A DNA stretch of 64,000 bases, from contig JAVGWX010000009.1 in assembly GCA_036924085.1 (NCBI GenBank), positions 58,072,331 to 58,136,330 of the forward strand, written 5' to 3'. The stretch is from Ariolimax columbianus (taxonomy: Eukaryota > Mollusca > Gastropoda > Stylommatophora > Arionidae). The notes below the pieces were generated by a model. It saw nothing but the letters and a program-made list of their open reading frames with translations, did no database searches and was not told the DNA's origin. The translations under genes and the position numbers were made by a program. Shown piece by piece: positions 1-11,382 of this stretch. Every line of letters begins with the position of its first letter. Position 1 is the stretch's first letter.

Positions 1-40
1 CACGTTGCTCCATACCAATTTTTCCTAAATATATAAATAA

Positions 41-300
41 GCCTGTGGGGACGGCGTGGGTTAGTGGTTAAGTGACACGGCTCACAACCGAAAGTGCTGC
101 GTTCGATCCCCTTCACGGCACCGGCCGTTACCCCGGGGAAGCAAACCCTTAGAAAAAGCAGGAGAACGCAAAACCCTTACATAACATGCATGCTGAAGTC
201 GGATGCACTGGTCTGACAGGTGCAAAATAAAAACCACAGTGCAACGCACACCGCCTTGCGGAATAAAGAAATACTGCGAACGCAAAAAACAAAAAAACAA
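41..300 (+). repeat. tRNA-derived SINE, family S1, near full length
   Basis: The head has an RNA polymerase III A-box-like stretch (TTAGTGGTTAAGTG, about 61-74) and a B-box-like stretch (GCGTTCGATCCCC, about 99-111), the spacing of a tRNA promoter. The body carries the phrase GCTGAAGTCGGATGCAC near 191-207 and ends in an A-rich tail near 280-305. A reverse-oriented relative lies at 28195-28375 and a diverged one at 23235-23435. Three copies with the same head and tail order support a SINE rather than a tRNA gene. Confidence 0.75.
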
Positions 301-305
301 AACAA

Positions 306-854
306 TATAAATAAACATACTTTATATTGACATTTTTACATTGCACGAATACACGTTTTCAGATAGCCTTACAGTATTGCATAGAGAATGCGTTATAGTG
401 ACCAAGCGGCCATGATGATCATGGCTTCTTCCTTTGAGTGTCCGCTTGTAACTGCGTGCATGCTAAAAGTAACAACAATAAGGTCAGAATATTTGACCCT
501 CCTTACTATCAATAAGAAAACAAATAAAAACCAAACAGTGACCATCCTTATCTGCCGACTGGTGAACAGGTTATTGAACGGCCTTTTTTGGCGTAAATAA
601 ACCTCACCTGATAGTGCACGCGAGCAGTTATTGACAAGATATGCTGGTTATGTTTCCTGTTTTGTATGTTGTTGCCCTCTGCCTTCCAATCTTGACATTA
701 TCTCCTTCTGCAGTGCTAGCTCTGTGCAGGTTCCTCCCAAGTCGATTGTTACTATTGAGCTTACATATCCAAAGTGTTTGGCGCACACAACCATACAGTA
801 CAGGTGCACTTTATTGACAATCCAACGGACACGCATTTCCACTTAACTTAAATG

Positions 855-858
<4 letters not shown>
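306..858. other. No feature recognised
   Basis: AT-rich unique-looking sequence. Short open frames exist on both strands but show no domain, splice context or repeat match. Confidence 0.4.

Positions 859-902
<44 letters not shown>
857..902. repeat. (CT)n microsatellite
   Basis: About 20 uninterrupted CT dinucleotides, abutting the minisatellite that follows. Confidence 0.95.
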
Positions 903-904
<2 letters not shown>

Positions 905-906
<2 letters not shown>

Positions 907-1385
907 GTATGGTCCTAAATATGTGTCCCAAGTACCATCGGTGTATGCCCCAAGTAACATCTGTATATGTCCCAAGTACCATCTGTGTATGTCACAAGTA
1001 CCATCTGTGTATGTCACAAGTACCATCTGTGTATGTCCCAAGTATCATGTGACGTGTCCCAAGTGACAGAGTATCATGTGACGTGTTCCAAGTGACAGTA
1101 AGTGTACCCCACGTACCATCAGGTGTGCCCAGCGTTCTAAAAGGTGTACCCCGCCTACTATCAGGTGTGCCCAAGTGCTATCATGTTTGCCCCAAGTACT
1201 ATCCGGTTTGCCCCAAGTACTATCAGGTGTGCCTCAAATATTATCAAGTGTGCCCCAAATACTATCAGGTGTGCCCCAATTTATATCAGGTTTGCCCCAA
1301 GTACCATCAGTTGTGCCCCATGTACTATCATGTTTGTGCCAAATACTATAAGGTGTGCCCTAAGTACTATCAGGTGTGTTAAAAA
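905..1385. repeat. 21/22-bp minisatellite
   Basis: The left part (to about 1050) repeats every 22 bp around CAAGTACCATCTGTGTATGT. The right part (about 1100-1382) repeats every 21 bp around CCCCAAGTACTATCAGGTGTG. Because 21 is a multiple of three, the right part reads as an open heptapeptide repeat (VCPKYYQ) on the plus strand. There is no start context, signal or splice evidence, so I read it as non-coding. Confidence 0.9.
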
Positions 1386-1389
1386 ACGT

Positions 1390-2330
1390 CATATTGCAAC
1401 TAATTTGACCTTTGTTTAGGGCTAATCATAGACCTGCTGCCACAGCATTACAATAATAGGGATTAAGGATTCGGCCATTAGGGATACAGGCACACCGATT
1501 AATCCGGTCTGTCTGTGACCAAAGAAGGCAACTGAGATAGTTCATCCAAATTGTGATTACGTGCACTAAACACGTATACAATCCACAACAATTCCATCAA
1601 TGGCACTAACAAATCAAGAACTAGTCGATCGCTGCTTTCGTAAACCTTTACACACCTTGACTATGAGACGTCACATGATGTCAGAATGACGCGCATCACA
1701 GATAGGTAATCAGCGGTACGGAAGACAGCCCTCAAATCCACACAATCGCTATCTCCATATGAACATTTGAACACATCCATGAGTTTAAAAAAACAAAGAC
1801 AAATACTTAGCTGGCTAGCACATCAGAGCTCATTACGTCTCCACACGGGTGAACCAATCAGATATAATATAACACGTCCATGTGGCATTGAGTGTGGAAT
1901 AGCCGCATATGTGTCAAATGACGGTTTATAAACAATACCCCACATTTGATACATGAATAAAAAAGAGAACACCCATTTTCCCAGGAGATCAGAGCAGGAG
2001 TCATGTCGAACTTCCTGCTTGAATCTAGGCTAAATATATAATTAGTTGTAAGATAACCTTCGTAATCCAGCTGGCTGACTTGACCCATCAATGGTGAGGT
2101 TAAGAATGGCAAATAGCTCAGGTGAAATGTATCATCTACGATCAATCGAGTAAAAATAGTTTAACTTTGAAATCACGAATTGGCATTGAACTAGTTACTT
2201 TCATAGCGATTGTAAAACACGTGCAATTTTACATGTATGCATTAAAGCGCACACATGAAAAAAACGCAACATTACATACAGATAAATAAAGCACGTGATA
2301 AGCAAGATGCACCTGAATTGTCGGCTTGCG
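1390..2330. other. No feature recognised
   Basis: Mixed AT-rich sequence with no repeat match inside the window and no convincing open frame on either strand. Confidence 0.4.
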
Positions 2331-2640
2331 TTATACGTCTCTAATTGGTTAGTTAGTTAGTTCGTTATAGGACCACGTGTACCCTGATGGGCCGTGGGAC
2401 GTCTAAGCTGCCTCACATGAGTCAAAAGCGTCGCGTCTAACGTCTTTTATCACGTCTTGCTGGAAAATCGTCTTAAGTCGTCTATCCACCTTCCCCTCGG
2501 TCGTCCTCTTGCTTGCAAGCCGGACCGTCGGGAATTGTAAGCTCCCATGGGAAGCTGATCAGGGGATATTCTCGTGAGATGTCCGAACCAGGGCACCTGC
2601 TGTCTGGATATGTATTCAGCCTATGGAATGGTACCGTCCC
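2330..2640 (-). pseudogene. LINE ORF2 C-terminal relic
   Basis: Read on the minus strand, this gives a broken frame containing a GRPRGRWIDDLRR-type stretch preceded by a PDQLP-like segment. This resembles the region after the reverse transcriptase in many RTE/Jockey-like LINEs, where GHxxRMPxxRLPR is followed by GRPxxRWxDD. Stops interrupt it and no RT core is present. Clade assignment is uncertain. Confidence 0.5.
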
Positions 2641-3010
2641 TTTTTTGGAATGCTCTCATTTCTCAATATTTATCTATTTTAATATGCCTGCGGTCATTCG
2701 CATACATCTCATTTGATAGGTGTCGTTAATTCCTTGAAATTGTGATGTTTAACGACACGATGAATATCGAGCAATTCCTGCGAACGTTTTACTAATAATA
2801 CATTACTAGAAATCGTTACAGTCCAGTTACGGTTTCAGGTCAGGTGTCATCTATTTACCGAAGATTGACTGCAATTGGTCTTCAACGTACTCTGTCGCTT
2901 TCCTTGATGGTACGTTCTGCCAGCCCTTTACTTGATCGTCTTATAATGGCATTTTCTCACGTACATCGTTGTTTAACTTTGGCATTTACCCTTCATCTTT
3001 CCATCAAAGT
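2641..3010. other. No feature recognised
   Basis: Unique-looking AT-rich sequence. Nothing supportable seen. Confidence 0.35.
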
Positions 3011-3014
3011 CTTG

Positions 3015-3530
3015 TCTTGTTATGTTAACTTAACTTAACGTATTTATACTGGTTTAGAAGACACTGCAGAGTCTGTATACAAGCAGTTACATTTACATCA
3101 CCTTGCTCTAAAAGTTATGCGCATCTAATTTATTCTTATATGCATTAACTGCCCCTGCCTCCACTACCTCCCCTGGCAATGCATTCCAAGCAGTCACCAC
3201 GTGACCATACTATCTGAACTGTCGGATTCTGATTTCGTTTATCAATTATCGTTGTACTCTTAATTCATCATAGCCTTCATTATTAATTCTTTTTTTTTGT
3301 CCAGTAAATGTTCCCCATTCCTTTAAATATTCACATTTCAAATACATATTGTCTCCCACTGTTTGATCATTGTCCACGTGACTACGTCTTACATCAAGGA
3401 AGAATGCACATAGTCCTAGTCCAAGTCGACGTGTAACATTTCGAGATATATGGACTTCGTGCTCTGTCGTCGGTACTTTCCGCAATGAGAGAGACTTGGC
3501 ACAAATGGGTATGCCATGGTACAATGAAGT
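3015..3530 (-). pseudogene. LINE ORF2 3' end relic, same family as 53480-53900
   Basis: The minus strand carries a decayed WNALPGEVV-type segment and then NAYKNKLD, matching the end of ORF2 in CR1/L2-like LINEs (FSQRVVNxWNxLPxxVVxAxSVxxFKNxLD). The block near 3030-3190 matches 53505-53665 at the DNA level, including ACTTAACGTATTTAT, AGACACTGCAGAGTCTG and AAAAGTTATGCGCATC. Both are therefore copies of one element. Frameshifts and stops abolish coding. Confidence 0.6.
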
Positions 3531-4680
3531 CAGTTTTTATTAACCATTTTCAATTTATCTATAATGTTAAATGACAGTAGTTAAACAAAAACTTCCCCAA
3601 AATGTTACTAATAATTACTTTAACAGCAGGATAGGAGTTTCCAAGTAATCGTAATTAATACATACCATTCGACGTCTTCTTGAAACAACTTTGAAGTCGG
3701 CCAAACCTTTCACTGCCGTCGTATCATGAATCACGCTTTCATGTTGATTTCAATCAACATCAAAGGACTCTTAAGACCCAGGTCACCTGATGAGCTGCCG
3801 AAACATTCTGGAAACATGCAAATATGGATGGCACGTTGACAGGGAAGGGCAAAGTAATCCGCATTGGTGAGGCAAGGTCTGCCGTAGTGCACAGGACACA
3901 TACATTAAGGAAATGTTGAGTATATTCAATTGAAGCTTAATTACCACCCCGCTCCCTTCCATACCCAAGCATTCCTCACTTGTTGAGAACCGCTGTTGTG
4001 TACAGAAGGACCATCCTTATATGCAATTTACATTTCAAAAGCAGCAGGAACAGATAACCATTAGGGAATAAAATAATAGTTTAACAGTATGTCCCCTTCA
4101 ACCGATTTCATTCTAAGAATACCGCATTCCTCATGCTGCCTCCGCCAAAGTTTTAGGAGCACAGTTGGCCGTATTTTTTGAACAGTCCAAGAGAAAGAAC
4201 ATAAAAGAAGCAATCTTTTATCCCCTGTCTTGATCCACTCTACTGTTCACTGTCGCACCCGGGCAATTTTCTGTTTAGTTTGTTATCTGGACGACCCATT
4301 ACCGCGCGATGGGCACCCGTCATTGCGATCAGGACAATTATCTCTTGGAGTAGCGAGCTTTGGTGTTCTCAGCCTGCGGCCTGTGGAGGCAACATAGGAG
4401 GACGAATAACTTGAATGACAAAACCCACAAACCAGCATCAATGTCTTTTTCAGGGCCCACGAAAAACAAACAAAACTGCACTCTGATAGCTAGACACTTA
4501 TAATTATTTTTGTACGGAAAGCCGTGTGGTCATTGAATGGCATAACATTTCAGAATGGGTGAATTAACGTACAAGAACCGAAACAACAATTACATCTCTA
4601 TTGGTGTGAGCCTCCAGTCTCGAAACGCTCGAGTTTTTCTGTTAATTTATAGATGGGTTGCAGAAAGAAGACGGCAATGT
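3531..4680. other. No feature recognised
   Basis: About 1.1 kb without a convincing frame, a repeat partner in the window or a simple-sequence tract. Confidence 0.4.
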
Positions 4681-4681
4681 A

Positions 4682-5888
4682 GCGAGGAAGGGAGATGGTT
4701 AACCTGGCGCATTAAGGGAGCTGGTTAACCTGGCAAATTAAGGGGGATGGTTAACCCGGCAAATTAAGGGAGCTGGTTAACCTGGCGCATTAAGGGAGCT
4801 GGTTAACCCGGCAAATTAAGGGGGATGGTTAACCCGGCGAATTAAGGGAGCTGGTTAACCTGGCGCATTAAGGGAGCTGGTTAACCCGGCAAATTAAGGG
4901 GGATGGTTAACCCGGCGAATTAAGGGAGCTGGTTAACCTGGCGCATTAAGGGAGCTGGTTAACCTGGCACATTAAGGGAGATGGTTAACCCGGCACACTA
5001 AGGAAGATGGTTAACTCGGCACATTAAGGGAGATGGTTAACCCGGCACATTAAGGGAGCTGGTTAACTCGGCACATTAAGGGAGATGGTTAACCCGGCAC
5101 ATTAAGGGAGCTGATTAACCCGGCACATTAACGGAGATGGTTAACCTGGCGAATTAAGGGAGCTGGTTAACCTGGCGCATTAAGGGAGCTGGTTAACCTG
5201 GCACATTAAGGGAGCTGGTTAACCTGGCGCATTAAGGGAGATGGTTAACCTGGCACATTAAGGGGAATGGTTAACCCGGCGAATTAAGGGAGCTGGTTAA
5301 CCTGGCACATTAAGGGAGCTGATTAACCTGGCGCATTAAGGGGGCTGGTTAACCTGGCGCATTAAGGGAGCTGGATAACCTGGCGCATTAAGGGAGGTGG
5401 TTAACCTGGCGCATTAAGGGGGCTGGTTTTCCCTGCGAATTAAGGGGGCTGGTTAACCTAGCGCATTAAGGTAGCTGGTTTTCCCGGCGAATTAAGGGGG
5501 CTGGTTAACCTGGCGCATTAAGGGAGCTGTTTTTGCCGGCGAATTAAGGGGGCTGGTTAACCCGGCGAATTAAGGGAGCTGGTTAACTGGACACATTGAG
5601 GGAGCTGGTTAACCCGGCGAATTAAGGGGGCTGGTTAACCGGGCACATTAAGGGAGCTGGTTAACCCGGCGCATTAAGGGAGCTGGTTAACCGGACACAT
5701 TGAGGGAGCTGGTTAACCGGGCACATTAATGGAGCTGGTTAACCCGGCGCATTAAGGGAGCTGGTTAACCCGACACATTGAGGGAGCTGGTTAACCCGAC
5801 ACATTGAGGGAGCTGGTTAACCCGACACATTGAGGGAGCTGGTTAACCCGACACATTGAGGGAGCTGGTTAACCCGACACATTAGAGC
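4682..5888. repeat. 26-bp satellite, about 46 units
   Basis: Consensus unit is roughly GGTTAACC[CT]GGC + 2 variable bases + ATTAAGGGAGCT. The GGTTAACC anchor occurs at 4697, 4723, 5295 and 5867, all exact multiples of 26 apart, so the array shows no net insertion or deletion across 46 units. GGTTAACC is a perfect 8-bp palindrome. A 78-bp three-unit higher-order repeat is visible at about 4770-4950. The last five units (about 5765-5885) are nearly identical to each other and use ACACATTGAGG. Some units near 5425-5535 carry TTTTCC in place of TTAACC. Confidence 0.97.
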
Positions 5889-6868
5889 TAAGATATAATA
5901 CACAGAAATGTCTTGTATGACTACATTTACATTTGTTTTTCTACAAAGTCTTGATTATCGTACGTTGTTTTCTTAACATGTGAATTACTAATTTCATATA
6001 CAAATTCTATCCCCAATTAATGCATGAAGTTTTCCCCCGATCGCTAGTTAACCGGCGACATGGGTCGACCCAGTCTCAAAAAGTGGGTGCTAGAATAGTC
6101 TGGAATGTAAAGATGGTCCTCGTGATGCTGGCTATGTCACCCCTAGTGTGCCGTGGGCAGGATAAGATGTGTCTAACAACATATTCTAAATATGTGGCAT
6201 GCAGCGTGTACACGGGACTTGATATATGATGCTACGTAGATGATAGTCAATACCTAATGTCATACTGTCGTTGTTGTCGTCGTTGTTATTTTTGTTCTTT
6301 TTCTTCTTCCTCCTGTTCCTCCTCCTCATCCTTATCTTCATCTGTCTCTACCTCTTCTTTTTCTTCTTGTTAAAAGTTACTATTGATTGATAGCTGGTGT
6401 GGTGGAGGTGATACGTCCACTCAAGCTCCTCAGAATTGTTAATTCAGCACTCGGCATCACACAACGCTGAATATACATACATGCTTCCCCTGTGGTCGGA
6501 AAAGATACAGAAGCTTTCAGGTTTTCCCACGAAATAGAAAAGAAAGCCAAGCGAATCGACCAGGGATGCGAATAACAGCGAACAACAATAATATATGATG
6601 CGGGTTGTCAGTAATTGGTCATCGTATATCCCGCGGCGTTCTAAAGAAGGTGGTTAGAAGTCATCCTGACTGTAGTGCATTGCAAGGATGCTCATCATTT
6701 TCACCACTACGGAGAATACAGTGATCACCCCGTCGCACATACATACTGTCCTAGATGAAAAGTTATATTTCATTGCGTAAGCGGTTTCAGAATTTGACGT
6801 TGTTTTAAGCTTAACCACAATAATTGCATCCAGTGACATCCATGGATGTGTTGACTCTGTTATCAAAT
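5889..6868. other. Mostly featureless; one small signal-peptide-like frame
   Basis: Contains a pyrimidine-rich TTC/CCT tract at about 6275-6370. On the plus strand, 6113-6229 encodes 38 residues whose first 16 look like a secretion signal (MVLVMLAMSPLVCRGQ), followed by a short stretch with two cysteines. No splice site or neighbour supports it strongly. Confidence 0.3.
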
Positions 6869-6869
6869 G

Positions 6870-7222
6870 TATCTTCTTCTTCTGTGTTCGTTCTCAATCT
6901 CCCGCTACCAAACCCTGAAATGGCTTAAGTAGCAGAATGTAGTCCAGAGAACGGAATGCGTTGTGTCGTAGTTTACAGCTTGGCTGCGATATTTGCACCT
7001 TTCGGTCCAACACATCCGACTTCAGAAAACATTTTTTTGAGTACCAGGTTAGCATTCCCTCTTCGATCCCTTCTCCTTAGCCATTCTGCCCTGCTGCAGC
7101 CTGTTATCCAGGATCACCGCGTGGAGGTGTAGAGGGGTCTTGGCAGATATGGTTCGCTGGCCCTGACGCTAGCAGTCAGCTATGGGTCGCTGACCACTGC
7201 AGCTCATGTGCTGCTCAGCATC
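6870..7222 (-). repeat. SINE family S2, 3' portion
   Basis: Reverse complement of the 3' part of the S2 element at 62384-62690. Shared blocks include GGTCAGCGACCC, TAGCTGACTGCTAGC, TGAAGTCGGATGTGTTGGAC (near 7008-7027 on the minus strand) and GGTAGCGGGAG. It ends in GAAC and a GAAGAAGA tail at the low-coordinate side. The tRNA-like head is missing. Confidence 0.7.
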
Positions 7223-7545
7223 TTGATCCCATCAAATGTATAAAAGCCAGTTTCCAGAGCTTCAAGGAAGAAAATAAAAGCATGATGAGAAATTCCATTT
7301 TATTTAGTTATAACTAACCTCCGGCTTTGCTCTCAAAGAATACAAATAAATCACCACTCACATTTCTCATTGTTTTCAACCGTTTCCTTGATTACAGCGT
7401 TGATGATTGCCTTTTAGCATTTTCCTATTTTTGGCGTAGGTCTGATTGACATGCACCACATCGTGCATGATCGTGCAATAGCTGGTGATGAGTTCATGTG
7501 AGTTCGTATTAACTTCGACCCAATTAGTGTTTTCCATCCAAAAGG
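7223..7545. other. No feature recognised
   Basis: May include decayed upstream sequence of the adjoining LINE relic, but no motif is readable. Confidence 0.3.
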
Positions 7546-8016
7546 TTGTCAGGGTCACGAATGAGGTGCTCTGTTCTCATCATCTCGACAGACATGCGTT
7601 CTAAAGTAGCTAGATATGATGTTCTTCGTATGCTGGGCAGTATGTGTACAGTAAAATTGACGCATCTCACCGTTTACGAACAGCTCATAATAGCAGCAAA
7701 CAAAGAAACTTGGCTGAACAGATGGGCCATGGGTAACACGGGGAGGGATGTCTACAGACCTACGGCAAGCCCCAATGCAAATAACAGTGTAAACCAACTC
7801 ACAAGGACGCATCAGAGCACCATTTTCCGACTGAGAACCCTACACATCCCACTTAACATGCACATGAACAGAATTCAACTACAACACACTCCTGACTGCC
7901 AGTTGTGTATAAATCCATATGACACCATTGCCCGTCCTCTCTTTGAGTGCTTAGTGTGCAGTGATGTTAGTGAAATGTTTCTTCCTCCGTGGCCACAAAC
8001 ACGGAACACGTTGTAG
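7546..8016 (+). pseudogene. Non-LTR retrotransposon C-terminal relic (zinc-motif tail), copy 1
   Basis: An open stretch of about 150 codons holds TIFRLRTLHIPLNMHMNRI, then CQLCINPYDTIARPLFEC. This is the layout after RNase H in many RNase-H-bearing LINEs: a FRLRTGHxxLNxHLxRI segment followed by a C-x2-C...H...C zinc motif. Here the zinc-binding histidine position is arginine. RT and RNase H are absent. A second, shorter copy follows at 8085, so this end was duplicated locally. Confidence 0.6.
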
Positions 8017-8084
8017 GGTACTAGACAACAACTAATAAACACGTGCAGATACCATTACATGGCATTGGGCCGAAGGGCGAGATC

Positions 8085-8330
8085 CAGAACAACAACGACT
8101 GGAACCTGAATATAATCCAATCACGGCACACTCCGGACTGTCAGCTGTGTGCAAATCCGTACGAAACCGTTGATCGTCATCTCTTTGAGTACTCGATGCT
8201 CAACGATGTTCGAAAGATCGTGCCTCCTCTGATACCAAATGTATGACACGAAACAAAAACTAACACGTGCAGAAACATAACACGGCATCGGCCCGAAGGG
8301 CGAGAGCTTGGATGCTGCTTGATCTGGTAA
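8085..8330 (+). pseudogene. Non-LTR retrotransposon C-terminal relic, copy 2
   Basis: Repeats the zinc-motif region of 7546-8016 with related but different damage. It reads CQLCANPYETVDRHLFEY, so the histidine is kept while the final cysteine is tyrosine. The shared DNA phrase GCCCGAAGGGCGAGA occurs near 8292 and a close relative near 8070, showing that both copies carry the same 3' end. Confidence 0.6.
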
Positions 8331-8344
8331 CAAGAATATATTTC

Positions 8345-8842
8345 GTTCATGTCCAAGACAGTGGATTAATACAAGTTTGAACAGTTAAAGCCCTTATTGT
8401 TGCTGCCCACTCATAGCGCAAACAATAATGTCCACCCTTCCGATACATGTCCAAGAGACCGAGACGATAATTGCAGTGCAGGTTGCAAGTGAATAAGACT
8501 ATTAATAGACAGTAGCTGGTTGGTTCGGGTAACAAAACACATGGTTGTGCAATGCCCTATACCGTGGAGGCGTACGGAAGTGTATTTACTGTCAACTCCG
8601 GGCATATCATCATCTGTCTGACATGGTCTCTGCTGCTTCAGTACACACGCGATCCCTGCTTTGTGTACGGTGGGGGTGGTGTGTGTGTGTTCAACTGGTG
8701 TTTGTGAGAGTTGAAGATATCTAAGTGAAGTCATGCGCATTCATGCAATCAATCAATCCGTGATTACTCTTGCAGTAAATCTGTTAGTCATGAAGTCACG
8801 TCGTGATTTTACACACAACAGCACGCACACATACGTACATAA

Positions 8843-8845
<3 letters not shown>
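8345..8845. other. No feature recognised
   Basis: No motif, repeat partner or simple-sequence tract seen. Confidence 0.3.
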
Positions 8846-8847
<2 letters not shown>

Positions 8848-8923
<76 letters not shown>

Positions 8924-8990
8924 CATACACACACACACATGTATATACATATATGATACATGATATATGATACATCATTTGGTGAGAGAA
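8848..8990. repeat. (AT)n microsatellite with CA-rich flank
   Basis: About 35 AT dinucleotides (8848-8916), then ACATACACACAC and ATATGATAC repeats. A short (GA)n tract follows at 8993-9010, and a GTT-rich tract lies at about 9058-9108. Confidence 0.95.
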
Positions 8991-9399
8991 ATTGAGAGAG
9001 AGAGAGAGAGCTCCACCTACGGCCACTGGAATCGATGGCTCGACATGTAATTGATGCTGTTGTTGTTGGTGGTGGTGTTGTTGTTGCTGCTGATGTTTTT
9101 GTTGTTCAAACCGCGATTGGTGCTGACTTCATTATTGACGTTTCTTTGGTAGCTACTTACAGTCGTTCCTCGTTCATGCCGAGGCATACTCGTTAAGGTG
9201 TACTGGGATTTTCCTTGCGGTAGTGCAATGCGATACGCTTCAGTAAGCTGACAACTGCTGATTACAAAATCGATCCACATCTCGTTGGCTGGATGGCTGT
9301 GACGCATCCTATTTGCAGGAGCCCAAACGTGGATATGATGTGTGATCTTGATCGGCATTCTCAACCCGACTCCGATTGCTCGTCACTCGCATCTTAGTT

Positions 9400-9795
9400 C
9401 CTCTTCTTCGTTCTTAGTCGACCTGCACTTCTACGGGGGCAGATGGCCCTGTGCTGGTCTCAACTCTGGTATGAGCTGGATTTAACCGGGATAAAGATTT
9501 CCTGCTTAGCGGCCTAGGCTCGAGCAGCTTAATACTCCGTTGGAACAATCGCTTACGTAGGGTGGTTAACAGATGTGCGAGTTCATCTTAATAGACTCAA
9601 ACACTAGAGCAAAGTTGATCTGCAGCCTGCTAGGCACCATCTATGCTGCTTTAAAACCAACTAACCATGGCCGGTATTATGTCATGTCACACAGTTAGTC
9701 GCCTCTTACGACATGCTCTCTGTGAGGAAGTGGAGCTATTCTTGTCCTTGTCATACACAAACAACCCGGCAGACCACTCCCGTCTGCATTTTGTA
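9400..9795 (+). repeat. Dispersed repeat family R2, copy A
   Basis: Matches 20820-21195 in the same orientation over about 380 bp. Shared blocks include CTTAGTCGACCTG, GGATTTCCTGCTTA, CAAACACTAGAGCAAAGT and ATGTCACACAGTTAGTCG. No terminal repeats or protein motif are visible, so the class is unknown. The end carries the recurring phrase TTAGTCGCCTCTTACGACATGCT, found in reverse at 37253 and 51282. Confidence 0.7.
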
Positions 9796-11382
9796 AATAA
9801 AAACCTATGCACCACAGGGATATCAACGGTTTTTATTGGAATAATTAGTCTAGTCTGGCCGTATGTTTTTACTTTACTTGTTACGTCCATTTTTGTCGTA
9901 AATTTTCCATTTCGTGCGTCAAGTGTGGGGATCGATAAAGTCAATTTCGAGGTTTACCATAAATCAATCAAGTCTCGTATCGGCATTCAATCCTATCATA
10001 TTTCATGTCCGCCAGCTAAGTTGTGCGTGAGTGCCTCATAAATCAATCGTTGAATCCGTCTAGGTCACAACTAAGCGCACATGGAAAAAGATTAATCAGT
10101 AAGTCAAGGTGTATATCAACACATACAGTCATGATTGAGCATATAATCCATCAATCATTGAAGCCGTGTTTGAGTCTAACGGTTTTAAGTTATGCCCTTT
10201 ATTCCATTGTGCGGGACCTTTCATGTCATATGATCTGGGTCATTTCTTTGTTTATACCTTTCTCTATATCTAACTCCACCTTCTTCATTTTGTGATCCAT
10301 GAGTAGGTATTTTCACTTTGTATTTATACATCGTGGATGGGGTAGTCTTTATCCATCGTTCACATCTGGTCGGCTACTGTACCCTTGTGACGCGTCTAGC
10401 CTGTGTGAATGTCAGGGTATGTAGTCATATTATTTGGAGCGTCTTCTACCCGTAACAACTTTAGGTAATGCAGTAATTCTTCGTGTACGAAATTGTATGT
10501 GTTGTGTTAGTGGCACTGCTCGCGTATGTGTTGCACATAGAACCATCACGGTAACCGATCGGTGTATATGTGTTTGTGTACATATACACGCACACACCAT
10601 GGCAGGTCAGTAAATAGGTCGCACATAACTATTTTGTTTTTAAACACTTATCTAAGATCTCGAAAAATATTTATTATTGCGCTTATATTGTCCTTTGATA
10701 ATTAACATGATTTCAGCCAACATTGATGCACTTCTACCACGTCTTTATATGTGTACTGACACCTGCGACATTTCAGTTTGTAGTCTGTCTCAGCCAAATT
10801 TACACTTCCCGTTACACCTGTTTGATATTTGTGAAACGTTTCCCGCCAAGGTGAGGCTATGCATTGTGGTGTAGGCTAAACCATGCGTAAGTCATATTGC
10901 AGCTGATACAATGTATATCGTCATTCGCCTGCCAGCTCGAATCGTCCACTCCACCTGTCGCACAGATGCTTCTGTTGCAATTTGAGCACGACGACCAGGT
11001 CGGGTGTCATCAGCAATATTTTTGAGTCATTGACAAAAATGCATCGACCAAATTATGTGTCGCTTTACGCGACAAACACTTCATACCATAAACTGGGCGC
11101 ATTTCAATACTAATCTCATTTCCAGAAAATCATTTTATCCACAGAAAACCAACACACAGCACAACAGCACGCTGTTCTTTGACTAAACACTCATGTCAGC
11201 AGGTATACAATTTTGTAATTAGGTCGTGCTCGTGGATGCGAGACATATTGTCTATAACTTGCAGTAATCACAAAACTGGAATTTGCTGCCACCTAATGGT
11301 GCCTTTAGAAACTACCAGCTACACATTATACCTATCCTGAATCAGTTTGTGACTTACTTAGTGACTTTTGTCCTTGTATTTG
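9796..11382. other. No feature recognised
   Basis: About 1.6 kb of AT-rich sequence. Open frames are short and lack motifs. Confidence 0.4.

Noticed and set aside
41..115. tRNA gene
   Set aside because: A and B boxes are present, but the sequence continues into a SINE body and tail repeated at 23.2 and 28.2 kb.
4682..5888. CRISPR array
   Set aside because: There are no unique spacers between repeats, every base belongs to the 26-bp unit, and the host is an animal.
9667..10041. 124-codon plus-strand frame
   Set aside because: It starts inside repeat R2 and has no motif. The R2 copy at 20820 does not preserve the frame.
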